From assembly GCA_965153355.1 (NCBI GenBank), contig OZ231127.1, forward strand, positions 25,544,001-25,608,000: a stretch of 64,000 nucleotides of DNA. The letters are read 5' to 3'. Numbering within the stretch: position 1 is the first letter of the stretch; every line of letters begins with the position of its first letter. Of the stretch, positions 35,348-49,317 are shown piece by piece. This DNA is from Flaccisagitta enflata. Taxonomy: Eukaryota; Chaetognatha; Sagittoidea; Aphragmophora. The notes under the pieces are model-generated. The model did not search any database and was not told the DNA's origin. It was given only the letters and a program-made list of their open reading frames with translations. A program made the position numbers and the translations under genes.

Positions 35348-36555
35348 TTATCACATCTACTGTAGAACTGTACTTCGCACCACTGGTTGAGCATGGACTG
35401 TTGTTACAAATACTATCTCGAGCAAAAAAAAAATGGTCAAAATGAGATTTAACTGATATTTTTATGGATTTTATATTTGATTTGTGAGATGAAATTTATC
35501 AGTTGTTCAGAGATATTGAGATTGTTAGGTTTAATTTTCATCCCACTGATGAATCTAGAAGTTTGGGCTATCTTTAATGTAACAAATCTGCGTATAATCT
35601 TAAACTTTTAAAAAACTTGCTTTAGCAAAGCGTTACTTCAAGCACACTTTAACAAAAACATATAAAACCTAATCCTCCGAGCTTTGACCTTGACCCTAAA
35701 TCCTTCTCGAACCCTTACCCTGACTTTAACAATAACTATAGTTTTAACCCATTACGTGCTTAAAAGCTCTTAAAAAAAAAAAACAGAATTGTGACGTAAA
35801 AAAAGAAAAAAATCAAGTTAATCGCATTTTTACCACATAATCATGCTCCGGATAGTATTTCATGTGATTAACAGGATTGCCAAGGTTAACTGCAATAGCA
35901 ATCCACAAACGTCTTTTGTAAACAAACGTAAACCCTGCAGTCTAGCCCATGTCTAGTGGCCAGTACCCCATGCCCAACCAAAAACCCTTAACAAGGGAAA
36001 CCATGTATCCGGGCTTGTAAACAAACCCCTTTATAAGTCCAAAGGGAGAAGGCTTCTTTGAAAGTAAGGAAACGATTTAAAAGCAAATCAAAACACGGAA
36101 ACTAGGAAGGAAGTAAATTTCCCCAAAACTCTCAGTTTTACAGATCTGAATGTAGACAAGACTCGATGATTTAACTCTTCAAATGGTCCTAATAAAAAAA
36201 ACTTTAATAAAATAACTTTAAAAGAGTAATATCAACAAAAAAAGGTTGTTTTCACGCTGATGTTATCTTAGAAAAAAAGTCACTCGCCTTGTTCAAGCAA
36301 GCTTATCTGTCATTAACATTCGTACAATCTAACCAAATTGGCTTGACTTTGAGAAATCCAATAAGCGATATTTGAAAGCCGTCCGCAACGATATTGAAAC
36401 CCCGCGTCACTGCTTTTTTTTTCTGTAAAATCTTTGAAAATTATATCTGTTCACATGAGAAATACGATGGAATATTTTCCAACAAAGAGTCTACATGAGT
36501 CAGTTCCGATCGTGTGTTGTTACGTCGATTGGTCACTCTCTATCCAATTACTGAT
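35348..36555. other. No gene seen; relic HINE-like end near 36000
   Basis: ACAAGGGAAACCATGTATCC (35990 on) resembles the distal end of a HINE-like copy, and CGTCCGCAACGATATTG (36381 on) resembles the subfamily E end. The rest is AT-rich with short frames. Confidence 0.35.
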
Positions 36556-36662
36556 GGACGGAGGGAGGGAGGGAGGGAGGGAATGACAAACAGACGGAAA
36601 GACGGATGGATGGGCGGACGGATGGACGGACGGACGGACGGACGGACGGACGGACGAACGGA
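36556..36662. repeat. (GGAG)n then (GGAC)n tetranucleotide tract
   Basis: Resembles the internal GTCY tract of HINE-like elements (complement), but no hairpin or distal arm was found next to it. Confidence 0.7.
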
Positions 36663-36852
36663 CATACATATGGACCCCTAAAAAGGGGCGTGTGGAATAT
36701 TTTACAAGTGGTTGATAACGAAACATCAATACTTACGATCAAGAAACTTTTCGTTTGAAAGAGATGCAATTCTATCTTTAGTGGATTAGTTTTTTACTTT
36801 TTTTTTTGTACTAAATTCACAAAATTTTCTTTTTCAATTCCTGATCCAACAG

Positions 36853-37017
36853 AAACAAGGCCGGATACATGGCAATCTAGTCGCGGACGGTTGGGCACGA
36901 GTAGAAATGCGAAAACCGCTTACAATTCAAAAGTTTTACGGGACGGACCGACCGCGACCGACCGACCGACCGACCAACACGGCAAGGTGTAGAGTCGAGT
37001 GTCCGCGATTAAAAAAG
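36853..37017 (-). mobile_element. HINE-like element, subfamily C
   Basis: ACAAGGCCGGATACATGGC, AGTCGCGGACGGTTGGGC, GACCGACCGACCAACACGG, hairpin end AGAGTCGAGTGTCCGCGATT. Confidence 0.85.
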
Positions 37018-37178
37018 AGACGGCACACGAGGCTATACGTGTCGTCCGAACTTTATAATGAGAAAATTGGGAGCGGAGTTGTACTTCCCTCTCTCTCTCG
37101 TTCTTGACTCAATTTAATCCATAAAAAAAATTAATAGGACATTTTTCGATCAAAGTCCAAAGTGAAACGTGACACCGG

Positions 37179-37204
37179 GGTTGTTGTTGTTGTTGTTGTT
37201 GTCT

Positions 37205-37279
<75 letters not shown>

Positions 37280-37327
37280 TAGTTGTTGTGGTTTTAGTTG
37301 TTGTTGTCGTTGTCGTTGTCGATGTCG

Positions 37328-37395
<68 letters not shown>

Positions 37396-37420
37396 ATCTT
37401 TGTTGTTGGTTGTTGTTGTG
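37179..37420. repeat. (GTT)n microsatellite
   Basis: Long array with GTC interruptions near 37307-37330. Confidence 0.95.
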
Positions 37421-37837
37421 TTTTTTATTTGTTTTTTTATGTCGTTTTACAGTAGGTACGGTGTTGTCTTTTTATGTTGTTGTCGTTGTGGTTGCTGCTG
37501 TTGTTCGTTTGTTGTTGCTGTTTTTGTTGCAGTTTTGTTACTGTTTTGTTGATATTTCCATGTAAGGGTATCTTTTTTGTTTTGTTTTGTTTTTTCTTTT
37601 TTGTTTTTCTTTTTTTTTTTTCTTTCCTTTTACTCATGTAGGCGTGCGGTTGTTGTAACCTTCGGTGGTTACGCAGCTGCTGTTGTTAGGGGGGCTGTTA
37701 CAAAGAGGATCTGGCCTTGTTGTTTTTGTCACTCTTGTGATAAATTTCGCGGCAATAAAAAAATGATTTTGCTTATCTCGGGCAATCAGAGGAGATGATT
37801 GAATCAAACGCACAAAATTTAGGAAACAAAGTTATTC

Positions 37838-37889
<52 letters not shown>
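37838..37889. repeat. (CT)n microsatellite
   Basis: Pure CT. Confidence 0.95.
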
Positions 37890-37892
<3 letters not shown>

Positions 37893-38104
37893 CGAGATGA
37901 GGTAATCTTATTTGCATAGATTTGACCGAAGCAGAAGAAGGAAAGTCTTCTTTCGATCGACTGAGTGTGAATCAGCAAAAATGTAAAACTTACCAAAAAA
38001 ACCCTTACCAAATGGCAAAGCAAAATGTCACTCACACCTTTTTCCGACTGGAAAATGTGATTCTTTTGCAGCCATTATCACTTCTTGTTCGCTGTGGTTG
38101 TCTG

Positions 38105-38239
38105 ATTCTGCACGCGACTCAATAACCGGCCATGTCTGTCGATCGGTGTGTTAGTCGGTTGGACCATCCATCGGTCACACTTAGTTTTATTCAGGGTTTA
38201 AAGGCAGGTTCTGCATCACTGCTCCTGCCCAAATGCTTG

Positions 38240-38302
<63 letters not shown>

Positions 38303-38345
38303 GTCATCGTCGTCGTCATCATCATCGTCATCATCAACGTCATCA
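38105..38345 (+). mobile_element. Truncated HINE-like element running into (ATC)n
   Basis: GCACGCGACTCAATAACCGG, GTCGGTTGGACCATCC, CACTGCTCCTGCCCAAATG are in order; at 38239 the sequence becomes (ATC)n to 38345 and the distal end is missing. The array may have replaced it. Confidence 0.6.
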
Positions 38346-38648
38346 TTAATTGACATTTATTTCGCTTCTTCCGTAAGTTCCGCTTGAAATTGAATTTCCG
38401 ATACAAGAAAAAACATTGCCATTGGATTGACGTCATCACTGTTGCATTTGTTGTTGTTGATAGCATTGGGTTTTTGTCGTTGTTGCTTTGCTGCTATTGT
38501 TATTTACATGTTGTATTTGGGATTTGATGTAGGCGTTTTTGTCGCTGCTGTGGTTGTTTTTATGTCTGTTGATATTGTTGTTGTTGTTGTTTTTATTCTG
38601 TTGAGAGCTCTCTCTTTCTGTGTGTCTGTGTGTCTGTCTTTGTGTGTG

Positions 38649-38780
<132 letters not shown>

Positions 38781-39394
38781 ATATTGTGGTCCCCTTCCTA
38801 GGCACGTGCCGTCGTTGACCTTTTCTGTTTATTTTCCACTTGAAACAAGAAACCAATAATCTGGCAACGTAATATTTAGGAGAAACTTTAACAAATCCCT
38901 CTCCTCTCTCACTTCCCCTCCCTCCCCCCTCACGTCTATGGTAACTGATGAGATGTCTTTTCGTCGATCGGTCCGTCAGTACATCCGCTAGTTGGTCTAT
39001 CACGCAAAAGTCATATCAGGCACCTGCAGATATCGCCCAAATCGATTTCGTTTCTTTTGAAAATAGGCACGATCACGAGCACTTCTAGTACTAGGAAAAC
39101 AACGCCATTTCATAATGATCATCCAGAGTGATCGATTTCAAACTAGTTCATGTCGACAGAGAAATGAAAAAATCCGAAACCGTGTCTCTGCATTTTTTGT
39201 CTTATTTGTGTTTGTTCATTAGTTTTCTATTCCTTTTCTTAGTCAAGAAACTAAACCCTTGTCTAAAAGATAAGATACAAGGAACATCGAAAAATAAAAA
39301 CGAATAAAACAAAAAATTTAATTATACCTGTCTTAAAACTCCAAAAGAGTAACTGAACCGAGCGACAGAGCGAAGGAGTAAAGCGCGAAAACTC

Positions 39395-39397
<3 letters not shown>

Positions 39398-39478
<81 letters not shown>
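39398..39478. repeat. (GA)n microsatellite
   Basis: Pure GA. Confidence 0.95.
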
Positions 39479-39480
<2 letters not shown>

Positions 39481-39549
39481 ACTGAAAAAGATTAAGTATA
39501 AACAATCATTAAACTGTAGCATCAACATGAAATGGCAATGCGGCTGTTA

Positions 39550-39725
39550 CTTTTTAGTCTCTACACCCTGATATGGCGGTCCGTCCGTCCATCTATCCGT
39601 CCCCTTATTGCTGTATTTGGCGTTTATGAGCTCACCGCTACCGCCCAAATGCTCCTGTGACCTCCTTTATCACTGTCCCCACCCACCTGCACGCGACTGA
39701 GGTAGCCGTGTATCCGGCCTTGTTT
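39550..39725 (+). mobile_element. HINE-like element, subfamily A, hairpin collapsed
   Basis: TTTTTAGTCTCTACACCC: left and right arms are reduced to AGTCT. The distal GCACGCGACTGAGG and GTGTATCCGGCCTTGTTT are intact. Confidence 0.75.
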
Positions 39726-40139
39726 CAACAAATATTCTCCCATCCAGAGCGTCACCTTTACTAACACAGCTTCTATAGCTGTACCATCAGAGACTCGTAA
39801 ATTCAAAAAGAGAGTCCAAAACACCTTCTGATTGATATGTTTGTATTTTCGGTTTTTAAACATTTAAAAATGTCAGCTTTGTTTAAATCACAGCTGTCAT
39901 CATAAGAGACTTTCTTAGTATAGCAAAGTGCGCTAGACTTCATCGGAAAATAGGTCGGCCTGTCGTTTGATTGGCCATTATGTGATTGCCATTTCAATCA
40001 TAGGGTGATTGTGCAGTACACAATATGTATCGCTCTGTGCTGCTGCTTGATCCGTTTTCTTGGAAAAGGGCCATCGGACAATTGCATTGGGCCATTGGGC
40101 TACAATTAGGGCCACAAGGCAAAAATTAGGTTGAAAATG

Positions 40140-41083
40140 CTGGGATTTGGGTGTCAAGGCCTGGATTGAATGAATGAATGAATGAATTCAATTTAAAAAA
40201 CAAACACAAATTAAAACGCACGGCAATTGTAAAAAGCTTGCTTTCAGGGATAGCCAATGAAAGTCGAAAACAGTGACTTTTGGCCTCGAGGATGGAGTTT
40301 GAACTTAAAGGCAAGGATTTGGGGCTCAAGGCTGGAATTTGAGCTTTAAGGCTGGGATTTTGGCCTCAATGATAGGATATGGGCCTCAAGGCTGAGATTT
40401 GACCAGGGCAAGGGGAGGGAACCAGGAGAAGGAGAAAAAAATTCCTCTATGTGTGAAAGCATCGGTCATCGGCTCCTACGTGACCACTGCCCAATAGTCG
40501 CAAAAGCGTTAGATGGTCAGCGGTACCCGTTGCCCCTATGTGAGTTTATGTGGGTGTGAGGTGGTTAGACGGGCAGCGGCCCCGAAGGGGCCGATGACCT
40601 ATGCTGTTTTTATTTGAGCCTCAAGGCTGGAATTAGGGCCTTGAGGCTGGGATTTGAGCCTCGGGGCTGGGTTTTGTGCCTCGAGGCTGGAACTTAAGCT
40701 TCAAGGCTGGGATTTGACCTCAAGGCTGGGATTTGAGCTTTGAGGCTGGGATTTGAGCCTCGAGGTAGGGATTTGAGCCGCGAGCCTGGGATTTGAGCCT
40801 TGAGGTTGGGATTTGAGCCTCAAGGCTGGGATTTGAGCCTCACGGCTGGGATTTGAGCCTCGAGGCTGGGATTTGAGCCACGAGGCTGGGATTTGAGCCT
40901 CGAGGCTGGGATTTGAGCCTCGAGGCTGGGATTTGAGCCAAGAGGCTGGGATTTGAGCCAAGAGGCTAAGATATGGGCCTGAAGTCTGGGGGGGGGGTAC
41001 GAAGAAGAAGAAGAAGGAGAAGGAGAAATTTCTGCATATGTGAAAGCATAGGTCATCGGCCCCTTCGGGGCCGCTGCCCAAAA
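40140..41083 (-). repeat. Palindrome-bounded 20-bp minisatellite element, one full and one partial copy
   Basis: The full copy runs about 40496-41083 on the minus strand: tail CGTTAGATGGTCAGCGG, then GGGCAGCGGCCCCGAAGGGG, about 20 units of GAGGCTGGGATTTGAGCC, a GAAGAAG stretch, TGTGAAAGCATAGGTCATCG and GGCCCCTTCGGGGCCGCTGCCC. Before it, 40140-40495 carries a decayed array and the word AAAGCATCGGTCATCGGCTCC, a partial second copy. Confidence 0.8.
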
Positions 41084-41338
41084 ACCACAATTTCGATCAC
41101 AAATTTAACCACCCCCCCTATGTCATACGAAACACTCAAAAGATGGAAATGTAATAATGTTGCATTTCATAGAAAATCAAGAACCTATCTTAAACGCCCA
41201 CTTTATTTCACCTTTTTTATCATTAAAGGATTCTTGTGTTTGAAAACTTTTTTTTTGTTTCGAAGTTTAAACAAGTTGAAAAAATGAACATTTATCACTC
41301 GAAAAAGTACGAAACCGGACTCGAAATTTTAAGCCCGC

Positions 41339-41752
41339 TTTTTTAGTCGCGTGCACGCGACTCTACAACCCGCTTTGTCGGTCCGTCCGTCCGTCGGTCC
41401 GTCCGTCCGTCGGTCCGTCCGTCCGTCCGTCCGTCAGTCCGTCACACTTTACTTTTTTGTTCTATAACGTCAACTCTTAGGTCATTTTAAGTCATTCTAA
41501 GTCATTTATAGTTATTCTAAGTCATTTTGAGTCAGTCTAAGTCATTTTAAGTTATTTTAAGTCATTTTAAGTTATTTTAAGTCATTTTAAGTTATTTTAA
41601 GTTATTTTTGGTTTTTTTGGTTTTTTAGTCATTTTAAGTCAATTTTGGTCGTTTTAGGTCATTCTAAGTTATTGAAAGTCATTCTAAATCATTCTAAGTC
41701 ACTCTTTGTCTGTAAGTCTCGCACGCGACTTATAGGTGTTGGCCTTGTTTAA
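41339..41752 (+). mobile_element. HINE-like element, subfamily D type copy
   Basis: Perfect 18-bp palindrome AGTCGCGTGCACGCGACT, CTACAACCCGCTTTGTCGG, about 20 GTCC/GTCG units, AAGTCATTTTAAGTTATTTT minisatellite, distal GCACGCGACT, end ATAGGTGTTGGCCTTGTTT. Confidence 0.85.
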
Positions 41753-42127
41753 AAACGAAATTCGATGTTTCGCTAATTAATCTTTCATCTATCACAATTT
41801 CACGCTCGTGTGTCCTCTTGTTCTCTCTATTAAGTTTAGTATATCACGTGCCAATTGTTCCCACTATATTAGGAGCCATTAGTGAGTTACTTTCAGTGAT
41901 GTGATGTTAGGTCAATACTCTTTTAAGAGAAAGCAAATCAATGCAATGCTTTCTTCTTGTAGCCCAATATAAGTTTGTTTTCGGCAAGATTCGTAAAATC
42001 TAAATTATATACCGTTTTCAGTAAGGAGACACAAATTAATGTTCAGATCTCCATGTCCATTGTAAATGATACTGGTAGTTCTTGCGTATTTTTGCGCATT
42101 TGCACTTTCGTTTTGGGAGGTGCAATA
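41753..42127. other. No gene seen
   Basis: AT-rich, short frames. Confidence 0.35.
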
Positions 42128-42270
42128 AAAAAAGGCCAAGTGGGCCAATACGTGCACTGTGTGGATCGTCGAACGAATGCGTTACCGACAGATCGACAGA
42201 CCGACCGACCGATCGACCGACCGACCAATGGACAGAGCATTTCATAGACGTGCTTTGGCGCACGTAAAAA
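42128..42270 (-). mobile_element. HINE-like element with a third arm type (ACGTGC)
   Basis: Opens AAAAAAAGGCCAAGTGGGCC, ATACGTGCACTGTGTGG; has a GACCGACCGACC tract; closes with hairpin ACGTGCTTTGGCGCACGT and an A-run. The distal copy ACGTGCAC again matches the hairpin arm. A related, decayed copy lies at 44440-44555. Confidence 0.6.
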
Positions 42271-42351
42271 GAAGCAAAACATCCGTCGTCCGTGGATTAC
42301 AATATTCTTTCAATTCAGAAATTGTGAGCTTTTGTGTTTGAATGAGAGAAA

Positions 42352-42636
<285 letters not shown>

Positions 42637-42914
42637 ATTCGTCTCCCATCCTCTCGCCCAGCGAGCCTTAAAGAAGGAGTAAGGCCCAGTAAACATTGGA
42701 AGTTTGCTTTAGTTTTTGACCCTGAATCGAAGTGAGTGCATTCTCTAATCATGACTCATTCAACAAATTTATCCATCAAACATCCATCAAGATCACGATC
42801 ACGCAACGTTATCAATTTTTGTGCCCTTTTACAGCATTCATGTTCGCTTCATTCTCCAAGACTCGTCGCTCAAATCAGTTTTGTTAAAATTACCATCTTT
42901 ATACATTTAGCACG

Positions 42915-43165
42915 TTTTTAGTCGCGTGCTACGCGACTCCATAATCCACTTTTCGGTTGGTCCGTCGGTCGATCGGTCCGTCTCAAAAATCTTTTTTTTT
43001 CGCATCTTTTACATTTTTGAACATTAGAAAAGACACTGAAAGGTGGAGACCACTAAATCAAAGGTCATTTTGAAAATCTTAGTCCGTCTGTCAGAATGTC
43101 TGTCTGTCTGTCCGACCTTTTCTTAAGATGCCGAAGCACGCGACTTGGGTAACCTTGTGTCTTTG
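42915..43165 (+). mobile_element. HINE-like element, subfamily A
   Basis: Left arm AGTCGCGTGC, right arm ACGCGACT, CTTTTCGGTTGGTCCG, distal GCACGCGACTTGGGTAACC, end CTTGTGT. Internal sequence unlike other copies. Confidence 0.7.
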
Positions 43166-44153
43166 AAATTCACCAATTAACAGTATAGTCCAGTACACGC
43201 CCCTCGAGTTCAGGAAATCTCAAAATTCGCTTTTTACTTTTTATAAGAACGTCATTTTTGGACCAAAGCCTTTGAAAGAGATAGAGATAGCTACTAATAA
43301 AATAACGACAATGTTCTTAATTTTGGAGCGGTTTCAAGCCTTGGTGTTCTTATAAACTAGGTTCTTATAAAAAATAAAAAGTGTGATTTTTTTTTCCCAT
43401 CCACGGTTGAGTGATTAACTAATGATTTAGTAATGAAGTAAATATAGCACTGTTATTTCATCCGCGACGACCCGTATTCTGCCCCATTGATCTCGATGCG
43501 AAAGGCAATTCAAAAGAAACGCTTGAAAAACCTTCCACAATAAATTATCATTTGTCAATGCTTGAAATCGGAACTTAAAGAAAAAGTCTGATGAGAGCCG
43601 AAAGATCTGAGTGGATTGTTAAGAGCGTTGAGATTTACAGAGGAAAAAAGAACGCTGGGGGAAAATAAAGATGCATTCATGTCTGGTAGATTTTAAAAAA
43701 TAAATATTTCGATAGCGAGAACGAAAAAAGTAGATAACCAATGATTCATTTTTAGTTGAGAATCAACTACAGTTGAGCTTCACTGGAGCGCATGCCAAGA
43801 GAATCAACTACAGTTGAGCTTCACTAGAGCGCATGCCAAGGGACTGAGCAGAATCATGCCTTTTCGTTAGGCTGCCTTTTTGCCAATATGCATGTTGTAT
43901 GCCTCATAGGCGGGCGGGTCTTAAAAGCGGATGCGCTCTCACGGTTCTACACTGTAAGGTCTAATTTGGAGGGGATGGACAGAGCCACTATGCCACCCCG
44001 CTCCATTGCGCTTGCCCACCTTTAACTCCGCCTTGTCAATTACATGTCCAGTCGAATCTATCTCAATCAGAGAGTCTTGATCTGTTTGATGCAATTGATG
44101 TTTGATGCAACGATGTTGTCGTTCAGGGACAATGAAAAAAAAGGAAAAGTTTC
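43166..44153. other. No gene seen; 41-bp tandem duplication
   Basis: GAGAATCAACTACAGTTGAG and the 21 bases after it are present twice at 43758-43798 and 43799-43839, differing at one base; the unit contains the palindrome-like pair GTTGAG / CTCAAC. The rest is ordinary sequence. Confidence 0.6.
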
Positions 44154-44308
44154 AATGAATGAATGAATGAATGAATGAATGAATGAATGAATGAATGAAT
44201 GAATGAATGAATGAATGAATGAATGAATGAATGAATGAATGAATGAATGAATGAATGAATGAATGAATGAATGAATGAATGAATGAATGAATGAATGAAT
44301 AAATAAAT
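44154..44308. repeat. (GAAT)n microsatellite
   Basis: About 38 pure units, with AAAT at the right edge. Confidence 0.95.
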
Positions 44309-44439
44309 CGCCTGATGGCGTAAAATGAAGATCATTGCTGCAGAGAGGACAAAGGAACGTTAGCTTTATCGTTTCCCACCTCAGATCAGTTTCCCTCATA
44401 GCCACGGACGCTCACTAAAGCTTTCGTCGCTAATTAAAA

Positions 44440-44555
44440 AAAGACAACAAGGCCAAGTAGGTGCGCCGTGTGGATCGTCAAACAATTTCGTTACCCGATC
44501 AACTGACCGACGGACACAGTCAGTTAATAGAGCTTTAGCGGACCTAGAAATCAAT
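44440..44555 (-). mobile_element. Decayed HINE-like element
   Basis: AACAAGGCCAAGTAGGTGCG, CGTGTGGATCGTC, GACCGACGGACACAGTC and TAGAGCTTTAGCGGACC. Shares CGTGTGGATCGTC with the copy at 42128-42270. Confidence 0.55.
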
Positions 44556-44758
44556 TCTGCCAGCCACACTTTGCTGTCTGATGATCAAACAATTAGGTTC
44601 GCCTGAAGTGTCTCTGAGTTAATGGCTTCGAGATTTGTTTGACAAGTCACGAAAACAGGCAAAAGACAAACATTGACAAAACTTTGTCGTTTGGGCGCTT
44701 TTTTGATGGAGACAAGGGGGAAAATATGAAACAAAGAATTTTCGAGAAGCTAAAAGTG

Positions 44759-44860
<102 letters not shown>

Positions 44861-45225
44861 TAACAGAGACGCACACATACATTTGGCAGGCAGACAAACA
44901 TGCAGACAGACAATCAGACAGACAGACAATCAGACAAACAAATGAAACGCAAAAAGACAGACAGACATACATTCAGTCAGACAGACAGACAGACAAACAA
45001 TCAAACAGGCAAAAAGACAGACAGACACACAGAGAGAGAGGTAAACACAAACACTGATACTGGATGAACACTGACACACACGAAGAGATAAACGCGTAAA
45101 AAAATCTAAATCCAGAATCTAATTGATTTTTATCGCATAAAATGAGAAAGATAGGTAAACAAAAAGGGTTAAAGTCAAACCAGAAACAGGCGAATATGGG
45201 AACACTCAGAAACAGAATTTCAATC

Positions 45226-45345
45226 GAAACAAGGCCGGATACTCGGCAATCCAGTCGCGGACAGTTTGGCAGGGGCGGTGCGAAACCTACCGACCTACCG
45301 ACCGAAACGGCAAGGTGTAGAGTCGCGTGTCCGCGACTAAAAACG
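45226..45345 (-). mobile_element. HINE-like element, subfamily C, short
   Basis: ACAAGGCCGGATACTCGGC, AATCCAGTCGCGGACAG, ACCGACCTACCGACC, AAGGTGTAGAGTCGCGTGTC and CGCGACT with an A-run. Confidence 0.85.
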
Positions 45346-45808
45346 CCAAGAAAAGCGGCCAGAAACGCTCAGAATAGGCCTCTTCAATCTAAGACATAAT
45401 CATTATGATAATGATATCTGAGTGCAAATAGGGACAGCAATGCACCACTCCCCATAGATAAGTGTTCATGACAAATCACTTCAGATGAAAATACCTATCT
45501 AAACATAGTGCCGGATGAAAATACAGTGTCGGCTGTCTTCCTTAGAATATAGACATTCAATGTTATGCAACACGCGACGAAAAATGAGATTTCCCTAACA
45601 GAGAGCGCGAGCGAAGTGAGAGCCCTCTAGGCAGAAGTGGCCCCCGAATTTGGAGAGCTGCGCCGAATTTCAGTCTCGCGCTGCAACTTCATCTCTCGTG
45701 TTTAGTTTTCATGTAATCGCGATCGATAGAATTTCATGTATCGAGAGCGAGTGAGACCTCTCGGAAAAAGTGATGTTGTATAACCGTCCAATATTATGCT
45801 TATCTTCT

Positions 45809-45809
<1 letters not shown>

Positions 45810-45889
<80 letters not shown>

Positions 45890-45898
45890 CTCTCTCTT
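45810..45898. repeat. (CT)n in the intron after the large PDZ-gene exon
   Basis: Reads (GA)n on the sense (minus) strand, starting about 30 bases after the splice donor at 45927. Confidence 0.95.
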
Positions 45899-45927
45899 AT
45901 TCTCTCATTCTTTCAATTGCAACTTAC

Positions 45928-47909
45928 CCTTTTCTACTTCTTTCGCTAGCCTCAGAGATGCTTCACGCTGCGTGGCGTCGCCCTTTGACAAATCCCGCTG
46001 CGTGGCGTCGTCCTTGGACAAATCACGCTGCGCTGGTTTTAAAAGCAGTGTTGCAAAAACCGAATCCACCTCCTTTTGCTTCACGTCTCCGTCATCACCT
46101 TCAAGATCGTTTCGTTCCTTTTCTTTCCATTCACTTGTTTTCATTTCTTTCTCATCTTCCGTCTCTTTCTCTCTTTCTTCCTTCTTTTCTTCCGACTCTC
46201 TTCGGTCCTTCAGTTGTTCCCTCGATTTAGCGCGTTTTAGGGCAGATGGCGGCGACGGTCTTCGGAATTTCAGCGGCGTCACGATCGCGGACGCGCTGCC
46301 AGCGTGGCTGCTACCGCTTCCGCTTCTACCGCTTCCGCTGCTACCGTCGCTGTCACTTCCCGTTCCGCTGTCTCTCCTGCCAAAAGGTGACTGAGAGAAG
46401 GAGTTGTCGTTGGTTTTTGACGTTTCAACATCCTCTTGTTGAACATTATCGTCGACAGCATCCGAAGCTCCATACCCGAGTGCGTCGTCGCCGCTTCCGG
46501 CGCCTTCAAACACAATCTCATCGTCGATTGAGTCGAAGCAAATCTTGCTCAATCGATTAACATCGATCGAATCTTGACTTGGTTTATTATCCATTGGCAC
46601 ATCTCTGTCTTCAGCAGAGGATTCTTTTTCGTTGAGATAGTCGATTGGATTGGTAATATCTTTTATCGTTGGTGATTGTTTACAGTCTAAGACACAATGC
46701 TCTACGATCTCGTCCTCATCTTCTTCCTCTTCATCCACCTCCTGACGTTTAACAACAACGTCGTTGTCATGATTGTCATCATCATCGTCTGATACGTCGT
46801 CGTCATCATCGTCATTATCTGAGTCATCATCATCGTCATCCGCGGCCGCGTACATATCGACAATTTTGACGTCTTGACCAAAGGATACTCTTCTTACGGC
46901 TGACTTTCCATTTTGTTGAAGCGCTACCTCTTTTTTTTCTTCTAGCTCCTCCACCTCCTCCTCCTCTTTTCTCTGAATTTCATTGACAATCATCTCCTCT
47001 CCTTTGTCTCTTGCGACTTCGGCAGATGCGCTATTTAGCGTCTTTGCAACGATAGATAAAGCAACATCCTGTTCTTCGCTGACCAACTCTGTCGCGTTCT
47101 TCAAGGCAGAATTCACGATGCTAGCGGCCACGGCCTCATTCGCTTCATCTACCTCTTGTTCCTTCACCTTTTCCTCCTCTTCATCTTCTGCTTCTTCCAC
47201 TTCCTTCGCAGCGCTCTCGATGGTCGCATTGACGAGGAATGCAGCAGCCAATTCCTCCTTGACTCCCTCTGATGCATCCCCGATTACGGTTGCTACCAAA
47301 TCCTTCGCCAACGGTTCCACTTCAGCCTCGATCGCCCTTGCTGTGGGTTCCACCGCCGCATCCACTCGCTCGTCGGATTTGGCGTCGCTTCCGCCGTCGG
47401 ACCAAATTCGTCTGGCTTTGGGTTTTGGCATCGAAGAATGACGACCCGCTTGAGATGCGGATGTCGTCTTCAAGGCGACGTTGGCCTCGGCGACGCAAGT
47501 TTCCGGTGCATCGATCGATTGTCGTTTGAGGTGCTGCTGTAACTGCTGCTGCTGTTTCGGTAGTAAATGTGGCTCCAGTCTCTGCGGGGATGTTGTCTTC
47601 GAAATCGACCCGATCGGAGTGGTAGGAGTTTGAGGCGTGGCAGTTTTGAACGCTTTTGCAGTTTCTGACGCCGACTTTGCTTCTGGAGAACCATAATACG
47701 ACGAGGCACTGGGAAGACGTGAAAGGCGGACAGTTGGAAGAGGAGGAGGAGAAGTCAAAGGAAGAGGAGGAGTTGCATCCAACGATGAGAAAGACGCGGA
47801 GGTAGACAAGGCAGAAGTTTTTAACAACGTAGTATCGCGAGGATTTGTAGACAATGACGATGTCGACGAAGTTGATGCTGGATGCGCATTCTTTGGAGCA
47901 TTGAAATAA

Positions 47910-47996
<87 letters not shown>

Positions 47997-48241
47997 TTCG
48001 CCGACTCCGCATCCTTCAAAATAGGCGGTTTTTCCCTGCCGCGCAAAAGAACTTCGAGTGGCGCCAAGTCGACGCTGCGGCGCTTCTTAATTGTCAAGTG
48101 CGTCTTCAGGGGAAGATGCTTAAGGGCGTCGACGACGTCGCCGTAAATCATGGATTTGAGCAACGCGCCGTCGATCTCCAAGATCTCGTCGCCGACCTCG
48201 ATACGACCAGCGCGGTCGGCAGGACCGTTGGGACTCAACTC
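45928..48241 (-). CDS. PDZ-domain protein, large internal exon
   Basis: About 771 codons. On the minus strand the exon opens after the acceptor CATTCAG (AG at 48242-48243) and closes at AAAAGG-GTAAGT (donor starts at 45927). Residues 1-50 are the second half of a PDZ domain (GPADRAGRIEVGDEILEIDG and a final TIKKR strand); the first half is in the exon at 49318-49901. Then comes a run of 27 Thr (ACG codons, 47909-47989), Ser/Pro-rich sequence, Glu-rich alpha-helical stretches, the motif RRVSF at 46880-46894 (a PP1-docking RVxF form that is also a basophilic kinase site), Asp/Glu blocks (about 46690-46860) and a Gly-Ser-rich segment. This suggests a cytoplasmic or membrane-proximal scaffold. 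The exon ends mid-codon, so at least one more exon follows at lower coordinates; I did not find it. I cannot name an orthologue. Confidence 0.85.

Positions 48242-49317
<1,076 letters not shown>

Noticed and set aside
37162-37455. Poly-Val and poly-Leu frames
   Set aside because: Translation of (GTT)n.
46983-47441. 152-codon plus-strand frame opposite the PDZ exon
   Set aside because: Antisense shadow of an acidic, Ala/Glu/Ser-rich coding exon whose splice sites and PDZ domain support the minus strand.
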